From GWE2-51-13 sp942492825 (GTDB taxonomy: Bacteria > Bacillota_I > Bacilli_A > Erysipelotrichales > Erysipelotrichaceae), in the NCBI GenBank assembly GCA_942492825.1, contig OW818635.1, forward strand, positions 744,001-808,000: DNA of 64,000 nucleotides, in the 5' to 3' direction. The notes beneath the pieces are model-generated. The model saw nothing but the letters and a program-made list of their open reading frames with translations, was not told where the DNA came from and did no database searches. The position numbers and the translations under genes are program-made. Shown here in pieces: positions 50,877 to 59,949 of this stretch. Each line of letters opens with the position of its first letter. Within the stretch, counting starts at the first letter, position 1.

Positions 50877-51946
50877 TCTTGGATTCCTCGCAATTCATTC
50901 ATCAAGTCATGGACCGAAACGATCTTATCCAATCGGTAACCGTTGGAACCGGTAAAAACGAGTCCATGGATCGGATCACCTTTTACCGCCGTGATCAAGG
51001 CTTCGGTGATACAGTATGGCGTCGCGATCGGGTTACATGGGGTTAAGCAAGCCGTGCAACGGCTAGCTTTACGTAGACTTCCATCCAAAGCTTGGACGAA
51101 GGGTGTATTCACACCTCGTCCCGGAAGTCCGACCGGAGAGATCGTGTATACGATGTCCTCTTGCTTGGCATCCAGTAAACATTGTTTGAAATTAGGATGG
51201 GCGTCGCATTCATGGGTCGCGATAAATCGGGTCGCCATTTGCACCCCGTCGCTCCCGAGAGAGATGAGCCGTAGAATATCCTCATGCGTATAGACACCGC
51301 CGGCACAGAAGATCGGAATCTTTCGTCCGATCCGTTCTTCGACCGGGCGTACCACCGCGATCACTTCAGCGAGTAAATCGGAAAGATTCGGCAGATGCCC
51401 GGCATCGATCTCAGCTTTTGAGATACCGAGATGACCGCCAGCCAGCGGTCCTTCGATCACGATGAAGTCCGGAAGTCGATTGGCACGTCGTTCCCAAGAA
51501 GTCAGGATCAAACGTGCGGCTTTCCCGGAAGAAACGATCGGTGCTAAGAGAATGTTGGGGTTGGTGACGACTTGCGGGAGATCCAAGGGCAATCCGGCAC
51601 CCGAGATGATCGCGTCGATCGGTTGGGTATTGAGAAATTCCCAGATTTCTTTGTGTTGGCGACCGGCAACCATGACATTAACTCCCAACAAACCTTTGCC
51701 TTCGCCGTGTTGGTTGGCAAGTTTTATCTCGCGTTGTAAAGCGCGTAAGTTGGCTTGTAGAGGATTTTGATAAAAGTCCACTTCCGCATATCCGGGCTGG
51801 GCGGCGGAAATCACGCCCATACCGCCTTCGCGCATCACGGCGGAGGCTAAGCGATGGAGTGATACGCCGATGCCCATGCCGCCTTGGATGATCGGTACCG
51901 ACAACACTCGGTCGCCCAGTCGCAACGATTGAAGTTGACTTACCAT
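50873..51946 (-). CDS. FabK/nitronate monooxygenase-like FMN protein, second copy
   Basis: A 357-residue TIM-barrel flavoprotein. VPIIQGGMGIGVSLHRLASA, IVIEGPLAGGHLG and IPIFCAGGVYTHEDILRLISLG are FMN-binding segments shared by FabK and nitronate monooxygenases. It is longer and more divergent than the canonical FabK next to it and has a cysteine-rich stretch (ASRCTACLTPCNP). In the middle of the operon it could be a second enoyl-ACP reductase or a protective oxidoreductase. Confidence 0.82.
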   Translation of the reverse strand: MVSQLQSLRLGDRVLSVPIIQGGMGIGVSLHRLASAVMREGGMGVISAAQPGYAEVDFYQNPLQANLRALQREIKLANQHGEGKGLLGVNVMVAGRQHKEIWEFLNTQPIDAIISGAGLPLDLPQVVTNPNILLAPIVSSGKAARLILTSWERRANRLPDFIVIEGPLAGGHLGISKAEIDAGHLPNLSDLLAEVIAVVRPVEERIGRKIPIFCAGGVYTHEDILRLISLGSDGVQMATRFIATHECDAHPNFKQCLLDAKQEDIVYTISPVGLPGRGVNTPFVQALDGSLRKASRCTACLTPCNPIATPYCITEALITAVKGDPIHGLVFTGSNGYRLDKIVSVHDLMNELRGIQE

Positions 51947-52872
51947 GCGGACAATCCTGTGATGAGTTTGTTGGCTTCGGTCATAAGCGATGTGAGGATT
52001 TCGTTTAACGGCTTGATCTCTTTCAACATCCCCGCGACTTGACCAGCCATGACGGAACCGTTTTGCGTGTCTCCGTCCAAAACTGCCTTACGCATCGAAC
52101 CTAAGGTGAGTTTTTCCAGTTCAAGGGTGGTGGTGCCTTGTTTTTCCATGTCGAGATAGGTTTTCGTCATCGTGTTGCGTAAACAACGGACTGGAGCGCC
52201 GACGCTACGGCCGGTGACCACGGTATCGATGTCTTTCGCGTTAAGAATCGCCAATTTATAGTTAAGATGGATCGGACATTCTTCCGAGACCAAGAGACAG
52301 GTTCCAACTTGAACCCCTTGGGCACCCAGGGCGATCGCGGCGACCAATTGACGACCGGAAGCGATGCCACCGGCCGCGATGACCGGAATCTTGACCGCGT
52401 CGACGATTTGTGGGACTAAAGCCATCGTGGTCATTTCGCCCACATGTCCGCCCGATTCGGTGCCTTCAGCGATGATTGCATCGACGCCAAGGCTTTCCAT
52501 GCGGCGTGCCAAACCGACCGATGGAACGACCGGAATGACTTTCACGCCGGCTTCCTTCAACAACGGAATATATTTGGCTGGATTGCCCGCTCCGGTCGTA
52601 ACGACCGGTACACGTAGTTCCGCGACCAATTGAGCCAAGGCATCGCTGTGCGGATTCATCAGCATCAAATTGACACCGAACGGACGATCCGTCAACGATC
52701 GACAAATCGTGATTTCTTCACGGATTTGATCGGCGTTCTTACCACCCGAAGCGATAATTCCCAAACCTCCCGCATTACTGACCGCAGCCGCGAAGGTTCC
52801 GTTGGTGATGTTCGCCATCCCGCCTTGCAAGATCGGCTTTTCGATCCCTAGCAGTTCGCATATCGTGTTCAT
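51940..52872 (-). CDS. fabK: Enoyl-ACP reductase II (FMN-dependent)
   Basis: A 310-residue FabK: LGIEKPILQGGMANITNGTFAAAVS-type N-terminus (ends at the first 20 residues as ICELLGIEKPILQGGMANI), EGTESGGHVGEMTTMALVPQ with the active-site histidine, and VIAAGGIASGRQLVAAIALG for FMN. It performs the last reduction of each elongation cycle. No FabI is in the operon. It overlaps the second FabK-like gene by seven bases. Confidence 0.92.
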   Translation of the reverse strand: MNTICELLGIEKPILQGGMANITNGTFAAAVSNAGGLGIIASGGKNADQIREEITICRSLTDRPFGVNLMLMNPHSDALAQLVAELRVPVVTTGAGNPAKYIPLLKEAGVKVIPVVPSVGLARRMESLGVDAIIAEGTESGGHVGEMTTMALVPQIVDAVKIPVIAAGGIASGRQLVAAIALGAQGVQVGTCLLVSEECPIHLNYKLAILNAKDIDTVVTGRSVGAPVRCLRNTMTKTYLDMEKQGTTTLELEKLTLGSMRKAVLDGDTQNGSVMAGQVAGMLKEIKPLNEILTSLMTEANKLITGLSAW

Positions 52873-52883
52873 TCTTGTCCTCC

Positions 52884-53852
52884 TTACATACGTAGCGCAA
52901 AGGCGCCATAGGTTAATCCCGCCCCGAAACCGATCATTAGGACGGTTTGTCCGGGGAGTAAACGATTCTCTTCTTTCAATCGAGTCATCGCGATCGCAAT
53001 GGATGCGGCCGAAGTATTCCCCATCTCTTCGATTACCGATACGAACTTCGCGTTATTTTGTTTGTGCGTTTTCGCGATGTTATTGATGATACGTTGGTTG
53101 GCTTGGTGTAGGACGACATGATCGATGTCATCCAAGGTCAAGCCTGTTTCGGCACTGAACTGTCGGATCGTTTCCAAGATTGCTTCGCAGGCAAACTGGA
53201 AAACGGAGGTCCCATCCATCGCGACGACTTGGGGTAAGGATGGATGACTCACCAAAGGATTTTTAACCGGGTTTCCGGGTGCGTATAAGCTGTTTTTGAT
53301 ATCTTGTTTGCGATAGGCTTTCGACCAAAGCTTCTGACCGGTTCCGGTACTTGAAACCACCGCCGCCCCAGCGCCGTCCCCAAACAAAATACAAGTGCGG
53401 CGGTCGCTAAAGTCGAGCACTTTCGAAATGACTTCGGCTCCGATCACCAGAATATTTTGATATGTCGGATTGTGTAAAAGTCCATGCGCTGTTTCGAGTC
53501 CATAGATAAATCCCGTGCACGCTCCATTCAAATCAAACGCAAGGACATCTTCGCGACATCCCAATCCATCCGCCACCATACAGGCGACCGACGGCGTGAC
53601 CGCGGTCGGGGTAAAGGTCGCGACGAGGATCGCATCGATCTGCGTCGCATCCAACTTCGCGTCTTTTAGCGCGCTTTGCGCCGCATGGATCGCCAAATCG
53701 TGCGTATTTTCTTCCGTCACAAAGCGGCGCGACGCGATACCGGAGCGTGAATGGATCCATTCATGGTTGGTATCGACGATCTTCGCCATGTCATCGTTGG
53801 TAAAGACGGAAGCGGGTAAATAAGCACCCAATCCGAGGAGGTTGAAGTTCAT
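52884..53852 (-). CDS. fabH: 3-oxoacyl-ACP synthase III
   Basis: A 322-residue initiating condensing enzyme. The triad is the cysteine in DLNGACTGFIYGLE near residue 113, the histidine in VVLHQANQRI and the asparagine in EEMGNTSAASI. In Gram-positive bacteria FabH often accepts branched acyl-CoA; the branched-chain oxidoreductase at 35832-38393 could supply such primers. It overlaps accA by four bases. Confidence 0.95.
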   Translation of the reverse strand: MNFNLLGLGAYLPASVFTNDDMAKIVDTNHEWIHSRSGIASRRFVTEENTHDLAIHAAQSALKDAKLDATQIDAILVATFTPTAVTPSVACMVADGLGCREDVLAFDLNGACTGFIYGLETAHGLLHNPTYQNILVIGAEVISKVLDFSDRRTCILFGDGAGAAVVSSTGTGQKLWSKAYRKQDIKNSLYAPGNPVKNPLVSHPSLPQVVAMDGTSVFQFACEAILETIRQFSAETGLTLDDIDHVVLHQANQRIINNIAKTHKQNNAKFVSVIEEMGNTSAASIAIAMTRLKEENRLLPGQTVLMIGFGAGLTYGAFALRM

Positions 53853-54781
53853 AGGGAATCCTTTCCAAAGGTACGCAACCGTTGGTAACGTTTCGCTACC
53901 AGCGCGGTCGGCGTAAGTTTGCGATGACGAATCAGTTCTTCGCGTACCAATTGCGTCAACGATGCGACGACTTTCTCGGGGGCGATATGAATGCCTTCGA
54001 TCGGTTCAGTGACAATATGATCCGCAAATCCGTTGCGATGAAGATCTTGCGCCGTCAATTTCATCGTGGCGGCTGCTTCGCTTGCCCGACTTGCGTCTTT
54101 ATAGAGGATGGTCGCAAAACCTTCCGGAGATAAAATCGAATAGACCGCATGTTCCAACATAATCAACGAGTCGCAGACCGAAAGTGCCAATGCCCCTCCG
54201 CTACCGCCTTCACCGATCACGATCGTCACGATCGGTACACTGAGCCGTGCCATTTCCATCAGATTGCGCGCAATCGCTTCGCCTTGCCCTTTTTCTTCCG
54301 CAGTGATGCCCGGATAAGCGCCCGGAGTATCCACGAAAGTTATTATCGGACGTTTGAATTTCTCTGCTTGTTTCATGAGCCGCAAGGCTTTGCGATATCC
54401 TTCCGGCGTATTCATCCCGAAGTTACAGGCTAGATTTTCTTGAAGGTTACTGCCTTTTCGTTGGGCGAGGATCGTCACCGGAACGCCTAAAAACCGTCCC
54501 AACGCGCAAAACATCGCCGCGTCATCGCCGCTTTGACGATCGCCATGCAATTCGAACACGTCGGTGAACATCGCTTGGATATAATAGAGGGCATTCGGCC
54601 GTCCGGCATAACGGGCAATCTGGACTTTGGTCCAGGCATCGTCGGCCAAAAACAAGGTTTCGCGGATGGTTTTCTGCTCGTTCGTTAACGCTTCAAACAC
54701 AGTGGTTTCGCTTTGATCAATCGCATTCTTGATTTCCGTTTTCAGTATCGTCAATCGATCCAATTGTTCATTGACGTTCAT
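53849..54781 (-). CDS. accA: Acetyl-CoA carboxylase carboxyltransferase, alpha subunit
   Basis: A 310-residue AccA. ELHGDRQSGDDAAMFCALG, NFGMNTPEGYRKALRLMKQ and IVIGEGGSGGALALSVCD identify it. With AccD it moves carboxylate from carboxybiotin to acetyl-CoA. Overlap with accD is four bases. Confidence 0.95.
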   Translation of the reverse strand: MNVNEQLDRLTILKTEIKNAIDQSETTVFEALTNEQKTIRETLFLADDAWTKVQIARYAGRPNALYYIQAMFTDVFELHGDRQSGDDAAMFCALGRFLGVPVTILAQRKGSNLQENLACNFGMNTPEGYRKALRLMKQAEKFKRPIITFVDTPGAYPGITAEEKGQGEAIARNLMEMARLSVPIVTIVIGEGGSGGALALSVCDSLIMLEHAVYSILSPEGFATILYKDASRASEAAATMKLTAQDLHRNGFADHIVTEPIEGIHIAPEKVVASLTQLVREELIRHRKLTPTALVAKRYQRLRTFGKDSL

Positions 54782-55647
54782 CGTTTACCTCCATGCATAG
54801 AAAGCAGTCGGCCTAATACTTCTCGTTGATCCTTACGCTGTACGATCGCATCCACGAAACCGTGTGCCAATTGGAACTCGGCGGATTGAAATCCCTCCGG
54901 TAAGGTTTGGCGGATCGTACTCTCGATAACTCTTTGTCCCGCAAAGCCAATCAAGGCTTTCGGTTCGGCGAGGATGATATCGCCCAAACTCGCAAAACTG
55001 GCGGTAACACCGCCCGTGGTCGGATGGGTCAGAAAGCTGATGTAAAGTAAGCCTTTTTCATGATGTTTCGCCAATGCGGCGGAGGTTTTCGCCATCTGCA
55101 TCAACGAGTAGATCCCCTCTTGCATCCGCGCTCCGCCTGAAGTCGCGGAAATAAGTATCGGAAGATTTTTACGTGTCGCACGTTCGATCGCTTGTGTAAT
55201 CTTCTCGCCCACGATGCTTCCCATGGAAGCCATCATGAAACGATTGTCCATCACACACACCACGCAGGGTTGATTCAAGATCTTCGCGCTCCCGCAAACC
55301 ACGGCTTCGTGGAGCTGCGTTTTTTCGCGATTGGCAGCAAGTTTGGCGGGATAATCCGGAAAGTTCAACGGATTGACCGGATTGGGTTTCTTGTCCCATT
55401 CCAAAAACGAATGCGGATCCGTCCAAAGCCGAATCCGAGTGTACGCATCGATCGAGTCATGATGTCCACACGTCGGACATACATGGTTCGCTTTCTCAAA
55501 AAGAACGCCTTCAAACATCGTTTGACACTTCGGACATGCCCGCATCAAACCTTCCGGCGCTTCCTTTTTGGTTAGTTCCGATATTTTATTACGCCAGGTC
55601 TTAAACCCGGCGAGTTTTTCTTTGCGAAACAGAAACGGCTTCTCCAT
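54778..55647 (-). CDS. accD: Acetyl-CoA carboxylase carboxyltransferase, beta subunit
   Basis: A 289-residue AccD with the N-terminal zinc ribbon (ACPKCQ and VCPTCGHH), and the crotonase-like core SATSGGARMQEGIYSLMQMA and LSDPTTGGV-like THPTTGGVTASFASLG. ATG 55647 overlaps the accC stop by one base (TAATG); the longer frame is discarded. Confidence 0.95.
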   Translation of the reverse strand: MEKPFLFRKEKLAGFKTWRNKISELTKKEAPEGLMRACPKCQTMFEGVLFEKANHVCPTCGHHDSIDAYTRIRLWTDPHSFLEWDKKPNPVNPLNFPDYPAKLAANREKTQLHEAVVCGSAKILNQPCVVCVMDNRFMMASMGSIVGEKITQAIERATRKNLPILISATSGGARMQEGIYSLMQMAKTSAALAKHHEKGLLYISFLTHPTTGGVTASFASLGDIILAEPKALIGFAGQRVIESTIRQTLPEGFQSAEFQLAHGFVDAIVQRKDQREVLGRLLSMHGGKR

Positions 55648-56999
55648 TAAACCACCACCTCTTCTTGATGTTTTGTCATAAAGGATGTCGTGTAATTCCC
55701 TTTGAGGAATTCCGCATGATGTAAGATCAGATATTGCATGTCGATGTTGCTTTTCACACCTTCGACCACGCACTCTTCCAAGGCTGCGCGCATCTTCTTG
55801 ATCGCGCCTAACCGTTTGGTATCAAATGCCAAAATCTTGGCGATCATCGAATCATAGTACGGACTGATACTGGCACCGTTATACATCGCGCTATCCACTC
55901 GGATGCGCGGTCCGGCCGGGAAATGTAAGAACGACAAGGTTCCGGGTGACGGCGCAAAATTGTTGTGGGGATCTTCGGCGTTGATGCGCACTTCGATCGC
56001 ATGCCCCAACAATACGATTTCTTCCTGCTTCATCGATAAGGGCATCCCGGAGGCGATTTTCAACTGTTCCTTGACGATGTCGATCCCGGTAACGAGTTCG
56101 CTGACGCCATGTTCAACCTGTAAACGCGTGTTCATTTCCATGAAGTAGTAGTTCCCATCGGAATCGACCAAGAATTCGATCGTACCCGCATTGCGGTACC
56201 CGACGCTCTTGGCGGCTTTGACGGCCGCATCGCCCATTTCCGTACGCAATGCATCGCTTAAGAAACGCGACGGACTTTCCTCGATCAATTTCTGATTGCG
56301 GCGCTGCACGCTACAATCCCGTTCAAACAAGTGCACCACGTTTCCATAAGCATCGGCCAATAATTGAAATTCGATATGTTTCGGATTGCGAATGTACTTT
56401 TCAATGTACATCGAACCGTTAGAAAATGCATTTAACGCCTCGTTGGAAGCGATGGAATAGGCGTCCTCAAGTTGGTCGGGATGCTCGACGATCCGCATGC
56501 CGCGTCCGCCGCCGCCATGGGCCGCTTTGAGTATGACCGGATAGCCGATCGTGTCGGCGAGTTGTCGGGCTTGTTGGACATCCGTCAAAATCCCTTCATT
56601 CCCTTCAACAACCGGTATCCCCGCAAGGCGCATGGCTTGTTTGGCTTTGGCCTTATCCCCCATCGTCTCCATGACTTCGGCCGAAGGACCGATAAACACC
56701 ATCCCGCAGGATTCGACCATACGGGCGAAACTGGCGTTCTCGCTTAAAAAACCAAAGCCAGGATGGATCGCGTCACATTGGTAGTACATGGCGGCACTTA
56801 ATATATTCGACACGTTCAAATAACTCTCCGCGCTGCGTGGACCACCGATGCATACCGCATGATCGGCCAGTTGCACATGCAAGGCGTTTGAATCGGCGCT
56901 GGAATACAAAGCGACCGTCTGGATTCCGAGCTCTTTGCATGCCCGAATGATCCGGACGGCGATCTCGCCGCGATTGGCGATGCAGATCCGTTTAAACAT
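55647..56999 (-). CDS. accC: Biotin carboxylase
   Basis: A 450-residue ATP-grasp enzyme carboxylating the biotin of AccB. KRICIANRGEIAVRIIRACK, KAAHGGGGRGMRIVE (ATP-binding glycine loop) and FMEMNTRLQVEHGVSELVTG are diagnostic. ATG 56999 overlaps the accB end by eight bases. Confidence 0.96.
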   Translation of the reverse strand: MFKRICIANRGEIAVRIIRACKELGIQTVALYSSADSNALHVQLADHAVCIGGPRSAESYLNVSNILSAAMYYQCDAIHPGFGFLSENASFARMVESCGMVFIGPSAEVMETMGDKAKAKQAMRLAGIPVVEGNEGILTDVQQARQLADTIGYPVILKAAHGGGGRGMRIVEHPDQLEDAYSIASNEALNAFSNGSMYIEKYIRNPKHIEFQLLADAYGNVVHLFERDCSVQRRNQKLIEESPSRFLSDALRTEMGDAAVKAAKSVGYRNAGTIEFLVDSDGNYYFMEMNTRLQVEHGVSELVTGIDIVKEQLKIASGMPLSMKQEEIVLLGHAIEVRINAEDPHNNFAPSPGTLSFLHFPAGPRIRVDSAMYNGASISPYYDSMIAKILAFDTKRLGAIKKMRAALEECVVEGVKSNIDMQYLILHHAEFLKGNYTTSFMTKHQEEVVV

Positions 57000-57420
57000 G
57001 ATCTTCCTCGATCGTAAACAACACATCGTCAAACATGACCAGTTGACCGTCGGTCGGATGAACTTTCACGATCGTACCGCTGACCGGAGCCTTGATTTCA
57101 TTCATGACTTTCATCGCTTCCAACACACACAAAGTTTCGTTCGCTTTTACTTTTTGTCCCACGCTCACAAACGGCGCGCTGCTGGGGGACTTACGGCTGT
57201 AGAACGTCGCGACCAACGGCGCCTTCACAAGCGTCCCCTTGACTTCGGGTGTCGGTACATCGACAGTCGCAGGCAAAACGATCGCAGGTTGTGAGATCGG
57301 AAGATCACTGAGGGAAGATCGTGTGAGTTCGATCTTCCCGTCTTCGTCTTCCAAGCGCAGTTGTTGAATATCGCTCGCCTTCAACAGCGCGATCAGCGCT
57401 TGAATCTTGTCGATATTCAT
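56992..57420 (-). CDS. accB: Biotin carboxyl carrier protein
   Basis: A 142-residue BCCP. The C-terminal biotinyl domain has the biotin lysine in VLEAMKVMNEI near residue 107; the N-terminal 50 residues are helical and a flexible linker follows. Substrate of BirA encoded divergently just upstream of the operon. ATG 57420 lies seven bases after acpP. Confidence 0.95.
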   Translation of the reverse strand: MNIDKIQALIALLKASDIQQLRLEDEDGKIELTRSSLSDLPISQPAIVLPATVDVPTPEVKGTLVKAPLVATFYSRKSPSSAPFVSVGQKVKANETLCVLEAMKVMNEIKAPVSGTIVKVHPTDGQLVMFDDVLFTIEEDHV

Positions 57421-57427
57421 ATTCGGT

Positions 57428-57655
57428 TTACTGTAAACTTTCGATGTAATCGACGATATCGCTGACCGCGACGAACTTGGCGGCGGCTTCGTCATCGACT
57501 TTGATGTTGAAAGAATCTTCCAACGCCATCGTCAATTCGACCGCATCCAACGAGTCTGCGCCCAAGTCTTGCTTCAACTGCGACTGTAGTGTTACACTAT
57601 CGATATCCACATTGAGATTTTCCGCGATAACCGCTTTTACTTTTTCGAGAACCAT
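57428..57655 (-). CDS. acpP: Acyl carrier protein
   Basis: A 75-residue acidic ACP with the phosphopantetheine serine in DLGADSLDAVELTM near residue 35. First gene of the fatty acid operon, with AGGAGGAAACC upstream. Acyl chains are carried on its prosthetic group throughout elongation. Confidence 0.96.
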   Translation of the reverse strand: MVLEKVKAVIAENLNVDIDSVTLQSQLKQDLGADSLDAVELTMALEDSFNIKVDDEAAAKFVAVSDIVDYIESLQ

Positions 57656-57683
57656 TTGGGTTTCCTCCTGTTAAAACAGGCTC

Positions 57684-57712
57684 ATTATAATTACTTTGAT
57701 ATTAAAAGTAAA
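57684..57712 (-). promoter_or_regulatory. Fatty acid operon promoter with overlapping inverted repeat
   Basis: Minus-strand TATAAT (57684-57689) and TTTACT (57707-57712), 17-base spacer. Inverted repeat TTACTTT-N7-AAAGTAA (57691-57711) fills the spacer and overlaps the -35, an ideal repressor position. It resembles FabT-type sites loosely; the regulator is not encoded in the cluster. Confidence 0.6.
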
Positions 57713-57790
57713 TGCATATCGTGCTTATTTATCGACTGTAAAGGCTTTCAGACTCACATTTCATGTAATTGACACAAAGGAGAAACGATC

Positions 57791-58498
57791 ATGGACCAAC
57801 CTGTCTTCCACGAAATACGTCGTTTTGAGTCCCTCGACTCGACCAATCAATATGCCTTGACCCTCAGTGAAACCTTGCTTGACGGGACGGTGATTCTTGC
57901 GGATTACCAGTCCGCCGGACGCGGGACCGTAGGTCGTACGTGGATCTCAAACAAGGCCGAGAACCTGTTGTTTTCATTGGTGCTGAAGCAACCGAAATCG
58001 TTCAATGATCCGCTTTTAAGCCATAAAACCGCCTTATCGATCCAACGCGCCCTTTCCTCCTACGACCTTTCGGTATCCATCAAATGGCCTAACGATATCC
58101 TGGTCGATGCGCAAAAGATCGCCGGCATTTTGATCGAACGTACGGCGGACTGCGCCGTCGTCGGGATCGGGCTCAATGTCAATCAAGTCGACTTTCCGAC
58201 GGAGTTGCGGATGCCGGCGACATCGATGATCAACTTAACCTATAAAAAAACAGAACCGATCGCGGTTCTGATGAGAATCTTAGATGAAATGGAAGAAGTT
58301 TTTGCTTGGGAATCAGATCAAGTCGTTTATGAATACAACCAACGTCTCTTTCAAAAAGGCAAAACCTTAATCGTAAATCCTCAAACCGGATTTACCTCGC
58401 TGCTTGTGTGGGGCATCGATGAGAGCGGTGCGTTATGCGGACACGATGAACAAAATACGTCTCGAACTCTTCATAGCGCCGCAAGTTTGGTCGACTAA
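57791..58498 (+). CDS. birA: Biotin-[acetyl-CoA-carboxylase] ligase, monofunctional
   Basis: A 235-residue biotin protein ligase that attaches biotin to AccB. YQSAGRGTVGRTWIS is the biotinyl-AMP loop, SIKWPNDILVDAQKIAGIL the active-site lysine region and VGIGLNVNQ the conserved core; a small C-terminal SH3-like domain follows. There is no N-terminal helix-turn-helix, so it cannot repress DNA. Divergent from the acc/fab operon. Confidence 0.94.
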   Translation: MDQPVFHEIRRFESLDSTNQYALTLSETLLDGTVILADYQSAGRGTVGRTWISNKAENLLFSLVLKQPKSFNDPLLSHKTALSIQRALSSYDLSVSIKWPNDILVDAQKIAGILIERTADCAVVGIGLNVNQVDFPTELRMPATSMINLTYKKTEPIAVLMRILDEMEEVFAWESDQVVYEYNQRLFQKGKTLIVNPQTGFTSLLVWGIDESGALCGHDEQNTSRTLHSAASLVD

Positions 58499-58520
58499 CA
58501 CCGGAAACGGTGTTTTCTTT
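58497..58520 (+). terminator. Intrinsic terminator after birA
   Basis: Stem AACACCG/CGGTGTT with GAAA loop, then TTCTTT; the stem begins at the stop codon. Confidence 0.85.
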
Positions 58521-58983
58521 AGGCCAGAAACGCTTCGACACGTTCCGGATAAGCATTGACAGGTTGTTTGCCTTCCGGTGTTTTCGCCACCATCTTGGCC
58601 ATGATCTTATGTCCGAAGCTCAACTTATCCATCGTGATCCGTCCGCCGAAGTTCTCGACTTTCTGCGCATGCGCAAGCAGTTCGGGTGAAAAGTTAAGTG
58701 CGAGATCTTCCTGAAACTTCGCTTCGAACGCGCAACACAGAAAGAGTTTTAAGGGTTTGTTTAAGAGTTTCTCTTGGTTATTTTTGATAAAAGCAGCCAA
58801 ATCTTTGTGGACTCTACCCACATAGATCGAACCCCCTAAAATCACTTGGTCATACACATCAAGATCGATGTTTTTATCTTCGACGATATTGATCGCTTTG
58901 ACCTCCGGAAGTTGACGTGCCATGCGCGCGACGACTTCCGAGGTATATCCATAAGACGTACTGTAAATGATCAAGGTTTTCAT
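58519..58983 (-). CDS. Flavodoxin-domain protein (HemG-like)
   Basis: A 154-residue flavodoxin-fold protein. LIIYSTSYGYTSEVVARMA binds the FMN phosphate and QVILGGSIYVGRVHKDLAAF is typical of the HemG/flavodoxin_5 group. It is the last gene of a MarR, FMN-binding protein, flavodoxin unit and begins where the FMN-binding protein gene ends. Likely electron carrier or quinone/menaquinone-linked oxidoreductase; true protoporphyrinogen oxidase activity is doubtful without heme genes nearby. Confidence 0.83.
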   Translation of the reverse strand: MKTLIIYSTSYGYTSEVVARMARQLPEVKAINIVEDKNIDLDVYDQVILGGSIYVGRVHKDLAAFIKNNQEKLLNKPLKLFLCCAFEAKFQEDLALNFSPELLAHAQKVENFGGRITMDKLSFGHKIMAKMVAKTPEGKQPVNAYPERVEAFLA

Positions 58984-59372
58984 CAGTTCCCTCCCACGGC
59001 GTCTTCGATCGCCTTGAGATACGCTTTACTGGTCACGGTCGCCCCGGATTGGATATCGATGTCCAAAGACTGGTTTGCGATGACATCGGCGAACACTTGG
59101 TCACTCAGTTCTTGATTATAGAACTGAACATTCTTCTCAATCTCGATCTTTGTGATCTTATGATCACTGACGGTGACATCTAACGTATTCGTCCAACGTT
59201 TGAACGCATATTCCCCCGTATACGTCCCATCCGCGACCTCTGTCAGGTCGATATCCCCGACGACGACTTTGGTACCTTCCACCGTTCCCTGCGCAATCGC
59301 GTAAACGGCGATCGCCATTACGGCGAAGAGAGCGAGAAAGACAAATCCGACAATCTTTAATAGTTTTTTCAT
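58983..59372 (-). CDS. Exported FMN-binding domain protein with flavinylation motif
   Basis: A 129-residue protein: one N-terminal membrane helix (about 5-27) and an extracytoplasmic FMN_bind domain with SGATVTSKAYLKAIEDA, whose threonine would be covalently flavinylated by an ApbE-type enzyme. Such proteins act in extracytosolic electron transfer. Neighbouring flavodoxin may pass electrons. ATGA overlap with the marR gene; no apbE gene in view. Confidence 0.87.
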   Translation of the reverse strand: MKKLLKIVGFVFLALFAVMAIAVYAIAQGTVEGTKVVVGDIDLTEVADGTYTGEYAFKRWTNTLDVTVSDHKITKIEIEKNVQFYNQELSDQVFADVIANQSLDIDIQSGATVTSKAYLKAIEDAVGGN

Positions 59373-59836
59373 ACTGTTTCCCTTTCTTCCATGGCATCAC
59401 AATTGGCCAAGAGTTGGTCCAAGGTCGCACGCGTAACTCGTAAGTCTTCGGCGGAAATACCTTGATAGAGTCGATCGAGAAAGCGTTGGGCATCCGGTTC
59501 GGTTTGCGCCCAAAACATTTCGCTTTCCGGCGTCATCGCGATCCGTGTGACACGGGCGTCGATCGGATCTTTACGGACACTCATCAGTTTCTTTTCCTGC
59601 AGTTTCAGCGCGACTTGTTTGACGTTTTGATAGGAGGTTCCGCTTGCCTTGGCGAGCTCTTTCAATGTCGGCGGCTTCTCGAAGAGATGCGCGACGCAGA
59701 TCGACAGAAACCATTGACGCGATGTAACCCCGAATTTTTCTAACGCACGTTCCAATAAAGTATCGATCCGATTCACGGCGACAAACAAAGCGCCGAACGA
59801 ATAGATGCGATCTTCGAATTCTACGGGTTGTTTCAC
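59369..59836 (-). CDS. MarR-family transcriptional regulator
   Basis: A 155-residue MarR protein with a winged helix at about 45-105 (PTLKELAKASGTSYQNVKQV recognition region and the wing KDPIDARVTRIAMT). It overlaps the FMN-binding protein gene and is first in the operon. Two tandem palindromes immediately upstream (59850-59884) are probable autoregulatory sites. Ligand unknown; no cysteine-based redox switch was evident. Confidence 0.9.
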   Translation of the reverse strand: MKQPVEFEDRIYSFGALFVAVNRIDTLLERALEKFGVTSRQWFLSICVAHLFEKPPTLKELAKASGTSYQNVKQVALKLQEKKLMSVRKDPIDARVTRIAMTPESEMFWAQTEPDAQRFLDRLYQGISAEDLRVTRATLDQLLANCDAMEERETV

Positions 59837-59849
59837 GGTTTCTCCTTTA

Positions 59850-59884
59850 GGTAACGTATTACCCTTTTAGATAATATATTATCT
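59850..59884. promoter_or_regulatory. Tandem palindromic MarR operator candidates
   Basis: GGTAACGTATTACC (59850-59863) and the perfect palindrome AGATAATATATTATCT (59869-59884) share the core TAAYRTATTA and lie 14 and 33 bases upstream of the marR ATG. Confidence 0.65.
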
Positions 59885-59925
59885 TTTGGGGTTTATAAAG
59901 AGATTTTTATTTTTATTTCAACAAA

Positions 59926-59946
59926 TTAAAACGGGCTTTCGCCCGA
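59926..59946 (-). terminator. Intrinsic terminator after the GRE activase gene
   Basis: Stem CGGGC/GCCCG with GAAA loop, then TTTTAATTT on the minus strand. Confidence 0.78.
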
Positions 59947-59949
59947 TGT

